64,000 bases of DNA from Seison nebaliae (Eukaryota > Rotifera > Pararotatoria > Seisonacea > Seisonidae): assembly GCA_023231475.1 (NCBI GenBank), contig JALJEE010000763.1, positions 62,001-126,000 of the forward strand, in the 5' to 3' direction. Shown here one piece after another: positions 34,601 through 45,699 of this stretch (positions within the stretch are counted from its first letter, which is position 1; each line of letters opens with the position of its first letter). A program made the position numbers and the translations under genes. The notes beneath the pieces are model-generated. The model did not search any database. It was not told where the DNA came from and was given only the letters and a program-made list of their open reading frames with translations.

Positions 34601-37381
34601 GAACCACCAAATGGAGATTCTTGTTGTGCGGCATTTGTATGAGTGTATTCAGCATCTCTCCAAATATTCTTCACAAACTCATCATTCGAATTCTGAAGTA
34701 ACATAACAATATTATCATTTAAAGGATCCATATTTTTGATGAGCCACATATCTGCATTGTAATCGACATTACCGGCATAATGAATAACGGTAAATCCAAC
34801 GGAAGTTCTAAAATCAGATTTGATGAATTTAGGATGAGCATTATGAGCATTCACTAATTTCTCAACGAATGTCTTATCACTCGCTTTAGGGAAGAGACAT
34901 TCCTCGTCTAAGAGAGCGAAGATTCCCATCGGTTTATCAATTAGATCAATGGTTGGTTGAAGATCTAAACCGAAATCAATGAATGTCCAATCAATTCCTT
35001 CTTTCTTATATTCTTCTTGTTCCAAAATGAACATGGTATGATTGAAGAGTTGTTGTAACTTCTCGTTCGTATAATTGATACAGATTTGTTCAAATGAATT
35101 ATATTCGAAAATTTCGAATCCAGCAATATCGAGAATTCCGACAAATGATGCTGCTTGTCTTTTCGAACGATCTAATGATCGATTAATACGATATACGACC
35201 CATTTGAATAATCTTTCATAAATCGCTTTCGTTATTGCTTCAACTGCAAATTCAGCTTGTTCCTTACTCTGTGCTTTCGTCACATATTCTCTCCCCACTT
35301 TTATTTTAGGTTTAAGAAGTGCTCTCGTCCAATCACTCATTTGACATCCGAACAAATGAGCCACTTTCTGAACGACAATATCATCAGGTAATGTGGCTTG
35401 ATCAGTGTTTCTTTCTTGACGAAATTCTACATTGCCCAATTGTAATACTCCACTGACCGTACGAAATATAGCATTAATATCTTCTTTACTCATTCCCATA
35501 ATGTCCATCGCACCTAAAGTCTTCCCATATTCATCCGTATCATTTATGTTCTGTACGACGACATTACCGTTGGAGAGATAACGATAATTTTCCATATTCT
35601 CCAAAATATATTGTGTCTTATCTTCAGCGGTAGCTCCTTTGAGGAATTGGTAGAAGATGTGGAATGTTCTCTCTTTGGGAGCTTGACGGATACATCTCGA
35701 TTTCTCCAATAAATCTATTCAATTTATCATAATTATTTGAATTTGAAAGAAAAATGAAACATGTCTCAATATTAGCACTGGAAATGTATCCAGAATTATC
35801 GAAATTGATTCTAATGAATTTACCGAATCTCGATGAATTATCATTTTTGATCGTTTTCGCATTTCCAAATGCTTCCAAGATCGGATTAGCTTGTAATAAT
35901 TGTGCTTCCAATTCGCCCTAATAATGATAAGAAGAAAATAATTAAAATGAAAAAATAAAATTGAAAGTGAGTGAAAGCATAAGAGAAAATAAAGAGATAT
36001 CATCCAAAATAATCTTGGAAATGTTCTGTTTAAAAAGAAGCAAAGAAGAAAAGAAAAAAAAAGCAAAATGAAACTGACAGCGCTTAAATCATTGAAATAA
36101 TTATTATTGTTAATATTATTATGAATTGAATTAGTCGTTGAATGATTGCCGTAATTTCTTGAAAAATGTTGATAATGATGAGGGTGTTGAGTACAATAGA
36201 TGTTGCATGTTTCACCGGCAACTCCACCCCTTCCTCCATGTTGTCTACAGATCGAATCTCGACTCTTTCCATATTGCGGTCCGCTATATCCTGGTATCGG
36301 TTTATGATAGACGTGTGGCACATCATGTAAATTTGGCTGTTAATTAGCAAATTTAGTTAATTAGTTGGTTGATAGCAGCAAAATTAAAAAGAAATGAAAT
36401 TAATAAAAAAAGGAGAAGAAATCATAAAGAAATAATTGATTGAACAAACTGAAAAGAATAGGAGAGGCAAAGAAATATAATAATGGGAAAGAGTACCGCT
36501 GAGAAATATTCAATATCGGTGTCGCACCTCGAAATTTTCGGCTAATTAAATATTTAATTCGATTAATACTTTTCACCAGAGAGACATTTATTTTTCTTTC
36601 TTTTTTTTTTTAGATTAACAAGTGAACATTTTCCAGCAGATGGAAATGAAGAGAAGAAAAAAAAATATAAATACCTGAACAGCTGCAATATTGGACAATG
36701 ACATTCTTGGTCCATTGGGGAGACGCGGAGCTGCAGCTACATGAGCCAAATATTGGATGACTTTCTTTGTATTTTCTGTTTTACCTGCTCCTGATTCACC
36801 GCTGAAATATTTAGATTAATATGATACAATTGAAGAATAACGAACGTACAAAGAATTGATTGATCTTCTTTATCTTGCAACATCGAACGATATGCATTGT
36901 CGGTAATGGCGAAGATATGTGGTGGACGTTCATGTCTTTTCTTTCCTTTATATGCGGCAATAATCTGTTCAGTATAGATGGGCAATGATCGATACGGATT
37001 AACCACGACACAAAAGAGACCAGAATAAGTATAAATTAATCCAGCATAATATCGATCTCTGAGATTGTGAAGGACAGCCGCCTCATTCAAACATGTCAGA
37101 TCGGCCATATCTTCAACTTTGTCGAATTTGGGAGGATTCATTCGTTGAAGGAGATCTCTCTCCACTTCTACCATTTGTCCTGATAACAATTCTAATCGAA
37201 CTGTTTTCGAACCGGATTGCTCCTCAACAATTGACCCTTTAACAAATCCTTCACTCTCATCCGGAATCCAAACCATTTTCTTCTTTGACCAATCGGCATC
37301 ATTCGCTAATAATACTTTTCCTTCATGTGGTACTTGGAGGACACTCAACGGATTTGAACTTTCGCTTTTATCTCGAACCAT
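28513..37381 (-). CDS. MYH (non-muscle): non-muscle myosin II heavy chain (zipper-like), with alternative exons
   Basis: Conventional non-muscle myosin II, the motor of cytokinesis and cortical tension. The motor starts at 37381 ([20 protein letters not shown]); the P-loop GESGAGKT spans the exon 36846-37381 / 36675-36801 junction. [16 protein letters not shown] with [11 protein letters not shown] (switch I), [20 protein letters not shown] (switch II), [14 protein letters not shown], and the SH helices [19 protein letters not shown] follow. After [12 protein letters not shown] begins a long coiled-coil rod, running to about 30547. Residues around the motor match fly zipper more than muscle myosin. 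Constitutive introns are about 45-60 nt with GTT donors. The gene offers an 86-codon cassette in loop 1 and two mutually exclusive last exons (28513-28675 or 29320-30304), listed separately. About 1950-2300 aa depending on isoform. Confidence 0.93.
29320..30304 (-). other. myosin II proximal alternative last exon (328-residue tail)
   Basis: Acceptor ...GTACAG on minus, then an exon in the same phase 2 as the distal one (CG from the rod exon plus T). It encodes [15 protein letters not shown], a short helical part ([20 protein letters not shown]), Asn- and Ser-rich low complexity, and a basic end ([18 protein letters not shown]). Upstream of the acceptor the frame stays open to 30327, but the phase match and the lack of any other start support splicing to the rod. 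No comparable myosin II tail is known to me. An independent gene starting at 30327 is the alternative. Confidence 0.6.
36079..36336 (-). other. myosin II loop-1 cassette exon (86 codons)
   Basis: Exon of 258 nt flanked by phase-0 junctions: IAAVQ before it and GELEAQLLQ after it, so inclusion or skipping keeps frame. It encodes a His/Asn/Gly-rich loop ([18 protein letters not shown] ... [20 protein letters not shown]) at the position of motor loop 1, between the P-loop helix and the LLQANP block. The flanking donors are GTATTT and GTCAGT rather than GTT. Confidence 0.7.
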
Positions 37382-39992
37382 ATTCCTTTATTTCCTTTTT
37401 ATATGATTTAATGAAAATTCATTAATAAAATGATCGATTCCAAATTGACAATTCGTATCTCTCTCAATCAATTGAATAGAAACAATTCTAATTTGAAATA
37501 AAGAAAAGAAATAACTAGTAACAGGAATTAGAGAAAATTGAATGGATAAATTTTGATAAAAAGTGAAAATTGTTTTTGAAAAACATTTTTAAAAAAAACA
37601 TTTGGAGAATGGGAAAAGTCATTGATGATAATGATGAGATCGACAAACGACGATCATGTAGCAGGAGTTTGAAGGACGATGAAGTCGTGAAAAACATATC
37701 GATGAAATCGACCCTCTTCAATTCGATATTCTTCTCATCATTAACAAAATATTTCTTAAATGTGTCTGTTTATACAGCGATTTCATATACATCAACTTTT
37801 CGTCGAAATAAAGTGACTAAGTGTGAGAAGATCGGATGACACAAATGGCTAGATACGAAAGGAATATCCTGAATTCTCCACACAAAACACATTTGGAGGA
37901 AAAATCAACAAAAACATAAATCATCTGATAATTCACTAATGTAAAGTGACATGATTCACAATATCGAATCGTCAAATGAGGACCGATTGAAATGAGAAAA
38001 TAAACATGAACGTCCTTCAAATGCCAATGGTCATCAATGTCTAACTTTCGTCCGTTAATAATATATATCGTCATTTGTTGTAGATGAAGGAATGTGATCT
38101 AACAAGAAACATCGTTTCATTAGTTATTTTCAAGCAAGTTATTTCAGTTATGCATTCTTACCAAACACCCCTCTTGTCCGTTAGACCAGAGGAGAGAATG
38201 ATGAGGTAAAAGTGAGGAGAAGACCTCGGGACAACAGTTTTTGTGAAATCGGAAAGAGTGAAAACTGATAAACATCTACAAATAAATTAATCGAAAGCTA
38301 TTATTCTCTCTTCTGATGGTGGTCGGCCTATTTCCAATTGTCTTTTCTCTTCACACACTCCACTGCTTCTCTCCTCATCTCTTTCTTTCTTTCTTTTCTT
38401 CTCTTGTACATGAATCTCTTATTGGATATAAATGCACGGACGAATATCCACATCAGTCTCCAGATAGCTGAGACCCATGTTAACTCTTGCTCTTTTGTTC
38501 TCCTTGTGCTGTCGTCATACATCATTCCTTCTACTTGTCCCCACATTTCGCCACCGTCATCTCCTCCATTTGTGAGAACATTTATTTGTAATTCATTTAT
38601 TAACATTCACACACATACATACTCACACAATGACACACATATAACCATACACACACACATACACACAAGTAAACGCGGAGAGAGAAAACGATAACTTAAT
38701 TCTTCTATGGACACATTAATATATGTATGTGGAAAAGTTTCATTTATTCATAAGAATGTCATGAACGCCATTTCATTCATCCATACGTTTGATTAACTTT
38801 CCCTTTCTTTTCAAGAAGATTTGTATGTTTATCGCCACTTCTTATCATAAGACGATTCGGTGACTCATTATTTCGTCACAGAAAAAATTAATTCTATATT
38901 CCATCTTAAAATTCTACGACAATGTCATCACTCTCGAACAATACGAATGGAATGCTCGAAGATTCTATTGCATAAATATGTAATTGGATTGGAAACTGAA
39001 AAAAAAATAAAGATGAATTGAAGACACATATTTATGTGTATATTATCTCATATATATACATATTATATTGATCGCGCTCATTTTTCTCATCTGATCCACA
39101 ATCTGGATTGCGTCTCTTTAATTGACATTCGAATAATTATTAATACTTTCTTTTACCTAACCATCTAATTAAACTCATCTTATCTTCTCTAATTGAGAAG
39201 ACAACATCATCATCATACTTTCCTCATTTTTTATGTGTAGAATACATTGAAAGTTGTTTCTCATCCTGCATATGTACGTTTAAGAACGATAGTCTAATTG
39301 TATGAGAAGCATAATGAGCGTAAGTGCAATTAAACGAATGTCCAATTTATCAATGTAAACGGCAGAAAAAAATTTACTTTCCTTACCTATAGAATTACCA
39401 ACATATTGTGCCTGTTCTATAATTCTTCTACAAACAAAAATTCTCTTTTATTTACTTTACTAACTATTCCCGTCAAAAGTCCTACCACTGAAAAATATTT
39501 GAGTCTTCAAATTGAATTTGAATCATTCTCTGACCTTCCTTAAGGCTAAAAATTAAAATAGATGATTAATATCTATCTCAAACTTATAAAATTTTCTGAA
39601 GCTCTATTCTGTTACGCCGTAGGCTTATTATTTACAATTATTCAATTAATCATATTGGAAAAATTAACATTTTCACTTTTAACATTGAAGAGTTCCTCTA
39701 ACAAAAAAGGGTAAGCTCCTTAGAAAACGTTTCTCATAAAATATACTTTATTCTCCCTTCTTCGTTCATATAAAAAGATATACGCCACTCATGGCACAAC
39801 AATTCCTGTGAGAATCATCACTATTATTCTTATCTCATCAGATAAATGTTCTGATAATACTTCGGAGATACACCCCAAATATATGGAAGAAGTTTATAAA
39901 AATAAAACCTTGAAGCAGTTTAAAATTTATTTAATCTTTCGAAAAACAAATTTGTCTTTTTTTTCGGATGAAGTTCATTAAGCCGAAACAGT
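37382..39992. other. 2.6-kb non-coding stretch between myosin and the EGF gene cluster
   Basis: Myosin promoter side and the 3' flank of the first EGF gene. It holds a TC-rich segment near 38340-38400, a CA-rich microsatellite at 38607-38669 and AT-rich DNA. Open frames here (for example 38338-38694 plus) are translations of simple sequence. Confidence 0.55.
38607..38669. repeat. CA-rich microsatellite
   Basis: Imperfect (CA)n / ACACAT repeats on the plus strand, about 60 nt. Confidence 0.7.
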
Positions 39993-41579
39993 TTAAACTT
40001 TCACTTTATTATGGCAATGACTACCGGTGGACCATTTGTCACAAATACATTTTGGTTTCATCTTTTTCGAAACGATACACTTCCCGTTGTTATGACAATA
40101 AATACCTGCTAAAATTTGTTTCTTAACATGAGAATTTAATTTAAGATGTTTCTTTTCTTTCACTGCCAATGCACAAGTATCCATTATTTTACTGCAATGT
40201 TCTCCGAAATATGGCTCGACACATTTACATCGATATCCCATTAAAGTCGGGACACATTTTCCTTTGTTGAGACATGGACGATTAAGAGCACATGTGGAAA
40301 CTGGTTTCTCACATTGATTGCCTAGCCATCCGGCGTTGCATTTGCAAGTGAAAGTTTTTGTTGGTGGATGAATGTCACAAATACCGTTAGGAGCACACGG
40401 ATCGGGATGACAAGGATTAACTCGATGTTGACAACGATCTCCAATATATGTTTTTGGACAGGTGCAACGGAATTCTCCTTTTCCTAAATTTACACATGTG
40501 CCACCATTGGAACAAACAGAAAAGCCTGTCAATTTTTCACTAGCACAAATGTCAATCTCTTCACATACTTTCATATCACCTCTCCAAACACCATCGGTGT
40601 CACATATTATTCGATCTGCACCACCAGCTGCTCGATATCCATGTTTACAGCCAGTATAGAGAGTTGTTCCAGGAATGAAAGGATGAGTACCATGCAAAAT
40701 CATCGAATGATCTGATAGTTTAGGTCTCTTACAAAACGGATGTGTCTCTATAACGAGACTCCGTTTATGACGTAAGTAAACACGAGCTTCACAATACATG
40801 CCATAATGGTCCCGAGTACAACGACATCGCCGAAGACCTCGCTTAGTCACCACACAGACGGCATTATTCTTACATGGCTTTCCTGGACATGGTATAGGAA
40901 TCTGAACAGATTCTTCGCATGGACAACTGGGAAAATAACAACTGTTATAACAACCAGATGATCGTCTTCGTTCCCTCATTTGACTGTCCATGCTTGCCAT
41001 ACCATTCAAGTACATCGGTTGAGGATTCATAATCAAAGGAGAATAGGCATTGCCGAATTCTTGATTACCATACATTCCCATATATGCAGGATTACGTCTC
41101 AACCTTTCATGTTTTTTCGCCTGATTATGATGATAATTCATCAAATATTCAGTTATCACATTCTCCTTGGATGCATCACTTAACAATTTGATTGAACACA
41201 AAAATTTCTCATCTTTTGTTGTCGTATGGAAATATAGTTGACAATTTTGTTCCACATTCTCAGTCATGAAAGTTTCATTCTGCTTCATACGTTTACACCC
41301 GTATACCATCGACCGATATTTCAGGCAGTTTTCATTTTTCAACTGTGCAACATAATTATGATTATTACAATTGATAACATAATCATGTTCATCATTCTTT
41401 CGATCTATAGTCACATGAAAATAATCGGACTTATGATAACTCTTATCATTGATACACTCATAAATGAGGCTGGTTAACGTTTGGTTCGGACCAGTTTGAA
41501 TGGTCAAATCCGTAGTGTCACTTGCAACCAAACTAATAAATACCATGACCATTACCAGGAAACTTTCCAAATGATTCAT
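39993..41579 (-). CDS. secreted EGF-CCP-EGF protein A (cluster member 1)
   Basis: 528 aa in one exon with signal peptide MNHLESFLVMVMVFISLVAS. Residues about 25-150 form an unrecognised Cys-containing domain. A linker with furin-type sites follows (RLRR near 160, RERRR near 205), then a short Cys knot CYNSCYFPSCPC, an EGF (CPGKPCKNNAVCVV), another dibasic site RHKR, a CCP/Sushi module (TLYTGCKHGYRAAGGADRI, CDTDGVWRGDMKVCEE) and four EGF modules (for example CSNGGTCVNLGKGEFRCTC). No membrane anchor, so it should be secreted. The C-terminal order EGF-CCP-EGFx4 is shared with the plus-strand gene at 43016, and the N-terminal half with the gene at 41961. Ligand and role unknown. Confidence 0.82.
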   Translation of the reverse strand: MNHLESFLVMVMVFISLVASDTTDLTIQTGPNQTLTSLIYECINDKSYHKSDYFHVTIDRKNDEHDYVINCNNHNYVAQLKNENCLKYRSMVYGCKRMKQNETFMTENVEQNCQLYFHTTTKDEKFLCSIKLLSDASKENVITEYLMNYHHNQAKKHERLRRNPAYMGMYGNQEFGNAYSPLIMNPQPMYLNGMASMDSQMRERRRSSGCYNSCYFPSCPCEESVQIPIPCPGKPCKNNAVCVVTKRGLRRCRCTRDHYGMYCEARVYLRHKRSLVIETHPFCKRPKLSDHSMILHGTHPFIPGTTLYTGCKHGYRAAGGADRIICDTDGVWRGDMKVCEEIDICASEKLTGFSVCSNGGTCVNLGKGEFRCTCPKTYIGDRCQHRVNPCHPDPCAPNGICDIHPPTKTFTCKCNAGWLGNQCEKPVSTCALNRPCLNKGKCVPTLMGYRCKCVEPYFGEHCSKIMDTCALAVKEKKHLKLNSHVKKQILAGIYCHNNGKCIVSKKMKPKCICDKWSTGSHCHNKVKV

Positions 41580-41960
41580 TCTTTTCGGGTATATGTCTGC
41601 AGTTAAATTAACTAGAAATTACTACTTGTAAGAAAATTTTGATTCAAGCGACTTCGTTTTTTTTCGTTTCGATATTTCTCATCCGCAAATTTTTCTTATT
41701 GTTGAAAATGAAAATTTATTTTAAAAATGCGAATAATATTCCCTATAGATTTTGCTTTACATACTAAATTTTTTCCAACTGTCGACTGCGTGAGGGAAAA
41801 TGAAGCAAATTTAAACAATTAAAATTAATAATTTTTAACAAAAAAATAATACCGTTAAGTTGAAAATAAAAAAATTTCTAAAAATATTTTATTTAATTTC
41901 TTCGATTTTATTTTGAGGGAAGCAGTTAAATGTCATATAAATTTTTGATTTATTCTGAAT
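41580..41960. other. spacer between EGF genes A and B
   Basis: AT-rich spacer; holds the promoter of gene A. Nothing else recognised. Confidence 0.5.
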
Positions 41961-42902
41961 TCAAGGTAGCGCAGCTTCACAGACAGCACCAAAGAATGGT
42001 TTTTTGCATGCACATTTGAAGTCATTTTGTTGTGATTGATAACACATTCCTCCATTTAGACACGGTCCTTGTTGTCCACATGGAACAGCAACTAGATCTT
42101 CTTGTTGACATTCTTGTTGACATGTAGGTGACTTACAATAATTGCAGACAGCCCGTAATTTTCTGTAGAAGTAATTATCAGGATATTGTAGTGGCATCGG
42201 CATTGGAGCGACCATTCCATTCGGCGCCATTGGCAACATACGTTTCTGCAAAGAAAAATGAGCACGTTTTTGACGATAAGTATTAGAGGAGTAAGGTTGG
42301 AGATAAGACTGAACGTTTCGTTGACTTTGATATAGAGGATAACTTCTCTTGTTTCGCTTGTACACCTGGACCTTTTTCTTATATAAATCCTGATTATGAC
42401 GATGATGGTGATAATGTTCAATTTCATTTAAATTTTTATTGTTTATTAGAGAGATCTCATAATACAGATGAGTTAATTGACGATATTTCCGATTGGAGCA
42501 TTTGATGACGATTTGAGGACATTGAATTCGGAAATGGATCAATGTATTTCTGAATGAAACGAAACGATGCTCAATCGATAGATTTTTCTTTGTTATGTGT
42601 TCACTACAACCGAATCTGACAAAGGAACCATTAGTAGATTGATCCATTCGCAATTTCGAGTAATTGTATAAGATATCGTCTTTTTTCGTTAAACTGATAT
42701 TGAATGGAACTGGAATGTTGAAGGGTGTCAGATTTTTGAGTGGATCATCTGATGGTAGTAACCATCTGCAGATTGACATATCCGAGTTATTGCGAACTCC
42801 GAATGAAAGTCCGATGACGCTTCTCGATTTATCTGTAACTGGAACAGATAAATGGCGTTGGATTAGTATAAATAGGAACAAGAGATTCCTTGCTAATTTC
42901 AT
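41961..42902 (-). CDS. secreted single-EGF protein B (cluster member 2)
   Basis: 313 aa, single exon. The start is ATG at 42900-42902 (MKLARNLLFLFILIQRHLSV, signal peptide); the frame opens further upstream only from a TTG. Same plan as the N-terminal half of the neighbour at 39993: a novel Cys-containing domain (about 25-155), basic cleavage sites (KRNKRS, RQKR, LQKR), a Met/Pro-rich linker (RMLPMAPNGMVAPMPMPLQY), a short Cys knot CNYCKSPTCQQEC, and one EGF (GPCLNGGMCYQSQQNDFKCA), where it ends. It lacks the CCP and later EGFs, so it is either a truncated duplicate or the simpler ancestor. Head to head with the PAN/EGF gene, 113 nt between ATGs. Confidence 0.8.
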   Translation of the reverse strand: MKLARNLLFLFILIQRHLSVPVTDKSRSVIGLSFGVRNNSDMSICRWLLPSDDPLKNLTPFNIPVPFNISLTKKDDILYNYSKLRMDQSTNGSFVRFGCSEHITKKNLSIEHRFVSFRNTLIHFRIQCPQIVIKCSNRKYRQLTHLYYEISLINNKNLNEIEHYHHHRHNQDLYKKKVQVYKRNKRSYPLYQSQRNVQSYLQPYSSNTYRQKRAHFSLQKRMLPMAPNGMVAPMPMPLQYPDNYFYRKLRAVCNYCKSPTCQQECQQEDLVAVPCGQQGPCLNGGMCYQSQQNDFKCACKKPFFGAVCEAALP

Positions 42903-43015
42903 TTTTGATGTAACGAATAGAAGAACGAAGAAAATATTGGAATTTTCCAAATTGGATTTTGACGAATATCGTATTGTTTTATTATTATTAACGACTTATA
43001 GTTAAAAATGAAATT
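42903..43015. promoter_or_regulatory. 113-bp divergent promoter between EGF gene B and the PAN/EGF gene
   Basis: The two start codons are 113 nt apart on opposite strands, so both promoters must lie here or inside the genes. No TATA box stands out; the stretch holds ATTATTATTA and a short AT-rich core. Confidence 0.5.
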
Positions 43016-45699
43016 ATGCGCGAAATGTCTAAAAATTTTCCGTTGCTTTTTCTGCTACTCTTCAATTTTTTTTCATTAAGTAAATGTGTTAGCAGATATC
43101 GATGTTACAATTATCGGGGATATACCAGTCGTAAGGTAATGATTGAACGAGCTCGTCGGTTGAGAACTATTCGTCATTATAGTTTGGAAGATTGCAAATG
43201 GACTTGTAATCTGATAAGAGCTTGTAAAGTTTTGGAATGGTCACATTCTCGACGAGTTTGTCGCATGTTTGAACATATTCGAAGAAAGCATATGATTGCT
43301 GATGATGATCATGACGTTTTCTATAAGAGACGGTGTGGTTTGGGTCGACAGGAAGTACCTGCCCAAACTTCGGCTACAGCTTGTAAGTATGCTGTATTGC
43401 CATGGCAACGGACAAGAACTTATAAGAATGTCGCTAAACGTTTTCATGTGAGAACGGCTAATCCGAAGGCATGTAAGAGAATTTGTAACGGAATACGGAC
43501 TTGTGAAGGTTTCCAACATATGAGACAAGGCAGTCACCACGGCCTCTGTAAATTATTACGAAGTGTCAATCCATGGTCATTGAGACCATCCCATCGTTGG
43601 GCAATTTATACGAAAGAAGATTGTGTAACTACAGTTTATAATGGACCATTCTCATTGTTATCTGGTGCTCTATCCAAATGTAGTTATCATCCAATGCAAT
43701 TTAAAACATCTCGTAGTAAAGGAAACATATTGAGAGCGGTACGCGGCGTATTTATGGGATTGGAGGCATGTAAAAGACAATGTAATGCAATGCAGATATG
43801 TCAAGGTGTTGAGTATCATGGAGCTTTCAAAGGACAAGGTGTATGCAAATTATTAAAATCCGCTCAGGAATGGGATTTGCGAGATGCATTCCATTCAGTT
43901 GTCTATGCAAAAATTGGATGTCAATTTGCTGATCATGGAACAAGTGATCCTTGTGAACCTAATCCTTGTATGAATCAAGGACGTTGCCAAGCAACTTCCT
44001 CTAATTATGTTTGTCATTGTCCTCATGGTTATGTGGGAGCGGCTTGTGAACATGGACATTTCCTTCCTTTTGAATCATATGGAAATCCAGAGAATTTGGT
44101 CGCTTCTCATTTCCACGTACATGGAAGATTTAAAAGAGGATTTTTAAGTCGTTATGATGCTGATGTGCAACAGGCACCAAGGAATTACTTCGATTTAAAT
44201 AAAAAATCTGCTTTCACTCATGACGACATAGATCATGACGATTTGGATTTTTACGATAACATAAAGAAACATATAGAAAATCCGAATGAATTAGATTTGG
44301 GTGATTATGAAACTTTGGATCCAGGTGTGATGGATGCAGATGAATCACTTGAAAAATATCCAAGACGTCTACCTGCCGCTCCATTTGACCAGTCGAACAA
44401 TGCTGTATACGAATCACGAATTCAAAAAATGATCGAATATCCTGAATTGTATGAGACTGGAAGAGAACTTAATTTCGATTTTAATGACAATCCAGAATTC
44501 TATGAATTAATTAGATATTGTTTATTTAATCGATGTCGTCGATCAACCATTCAACAATTCAATTTGAAATTGAAACATATTCCCGAAGAAAAGATATTAT
44601 CAATAGTCAACCGATCACAAAATGTTTACGGTTAACAATAGTTTATTTTTTCTAGTTGAAATTTAATTATTTTCCAGAGAAATTATTGTCTTATCACAAT
44701 CGGAAATCGTTTAAATGTCCAAACTGCTTCCAAATTAGACATCGTCGTCATGTTTTGCTTTATCCTTGTGATAAAGGTAATCCATGCCAACATGGAGGTA
44801 CTTGTGTGGATGTTACCCCCCATTATGCCGTTTGCAATTGTCGTCACAATTTCCTAGGGCGATATTGTGAATATGAACAAGGTTGTCCATTGCCTATCAT
44901 CGGACCTCATGTTGGAATTACTTCTCCTTTTAGGCCTTGGATGAAATTCTATGTCGGAGTTTCCGTCCATTTACGATGTCGGAAAGGTTATGAGCAAATC
45001 GAAGGATCTAATGAAATTATGTGTAATAATTACGGGAGATGGGCCGGCACCATGCCAATATGTCGAGAAGAGAATACTTGTGAAATTTTAGAATCTCATT
45101 TGATTAGAGTTTGTAAAAATGGTGGTACATGCGTCCATTTGGGTCTCGGTCATTTTACATGTGTTTGTCCCTTCGGTTACACGGGAAGATTTTGCGAAGT
45201 GGCCATAATTCACTGTAAACACTATAACACTTGTGTGCATGGTACTTGTGTGAAAATTTCGATAAGAGTTCCTCCACCCAACTTCCGTTGTCGATGTCAC
45301 GATCATTGGAGTGGTGATCGTTGTTCAATTCCAGTAAATCACAACATTTGTGCACTTAGAAAACTGTGCCATAATGGAGGAACTTGTATTCATACGAGAC
45401 ACGGATATAGGTGTATATGTCCTCATCATTTCCACGGTGTTCTATGTGAATTTCCAGATCCTCCCTGTTACCAATTTCGATCGATGTGGAAAATGCAAAA
45501 AACTTACGTTGCCAAAAGAATTCTTAAGGGTCGGTGGTGTTTGAATGGAGGAAATTGTTTTCTTTCTGTATTGGAGGAAGAACCGTATTGCCGATGTAGA
45601 GAATATGCTTTCGGATATCGATGCGAATACTGTAAAAGAAAGCCGAGGTTGAACAAATGTAAAAATTATAAATTGCACCATCCCATCCAAATTTTGTAA
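43016..45699 (+). CDS. secreted PAN(x3)-EGF-CCP-EGF(x4) protein C (cluster member 3)
   Basis: 878 aa from two exons, 43016-44630 and 44678-45699, across a 47-nt intron (GTTAAC...CCAG). Signal peptide in MREMSKNFPLLFLLLFNFFS. Three PAN/apple modules (about 24-110, 122-203, 222-306), each with the six-Cys pattern and ACK-x-x-CN or CKW-x-C motifs. Then an EGF (CEPNPCMNQGRCQATSSNYV), a furin site RFKR near 370, a long acidic Asp/Glu/Tyr-rich linker, further basic sites (RCRR, RHRR), an EGF (CQHGGTCVD), a CCP (VSVHLRCRKGYEQIEG ... CNNYGRWAGTMPIC) and four EGFs. The C-terminal third has the same order as gene A. No membrane anchor. PAN modules suggest protein or glycan binding; true role unknown. 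Confidence 0.83.

Noticed and set aside
36484-36540. Possible extra micro-exon between the myosin loop-1 cassette and the P-loop exon
   Set aside because: The acceptor/donor-bounded segment is 31 nt, not a multiple of three, and has no family likeness.
38328-38694. Open frames on both strands in the TC/CA-rich segment
   Set aside because: Translations of simple repeats.
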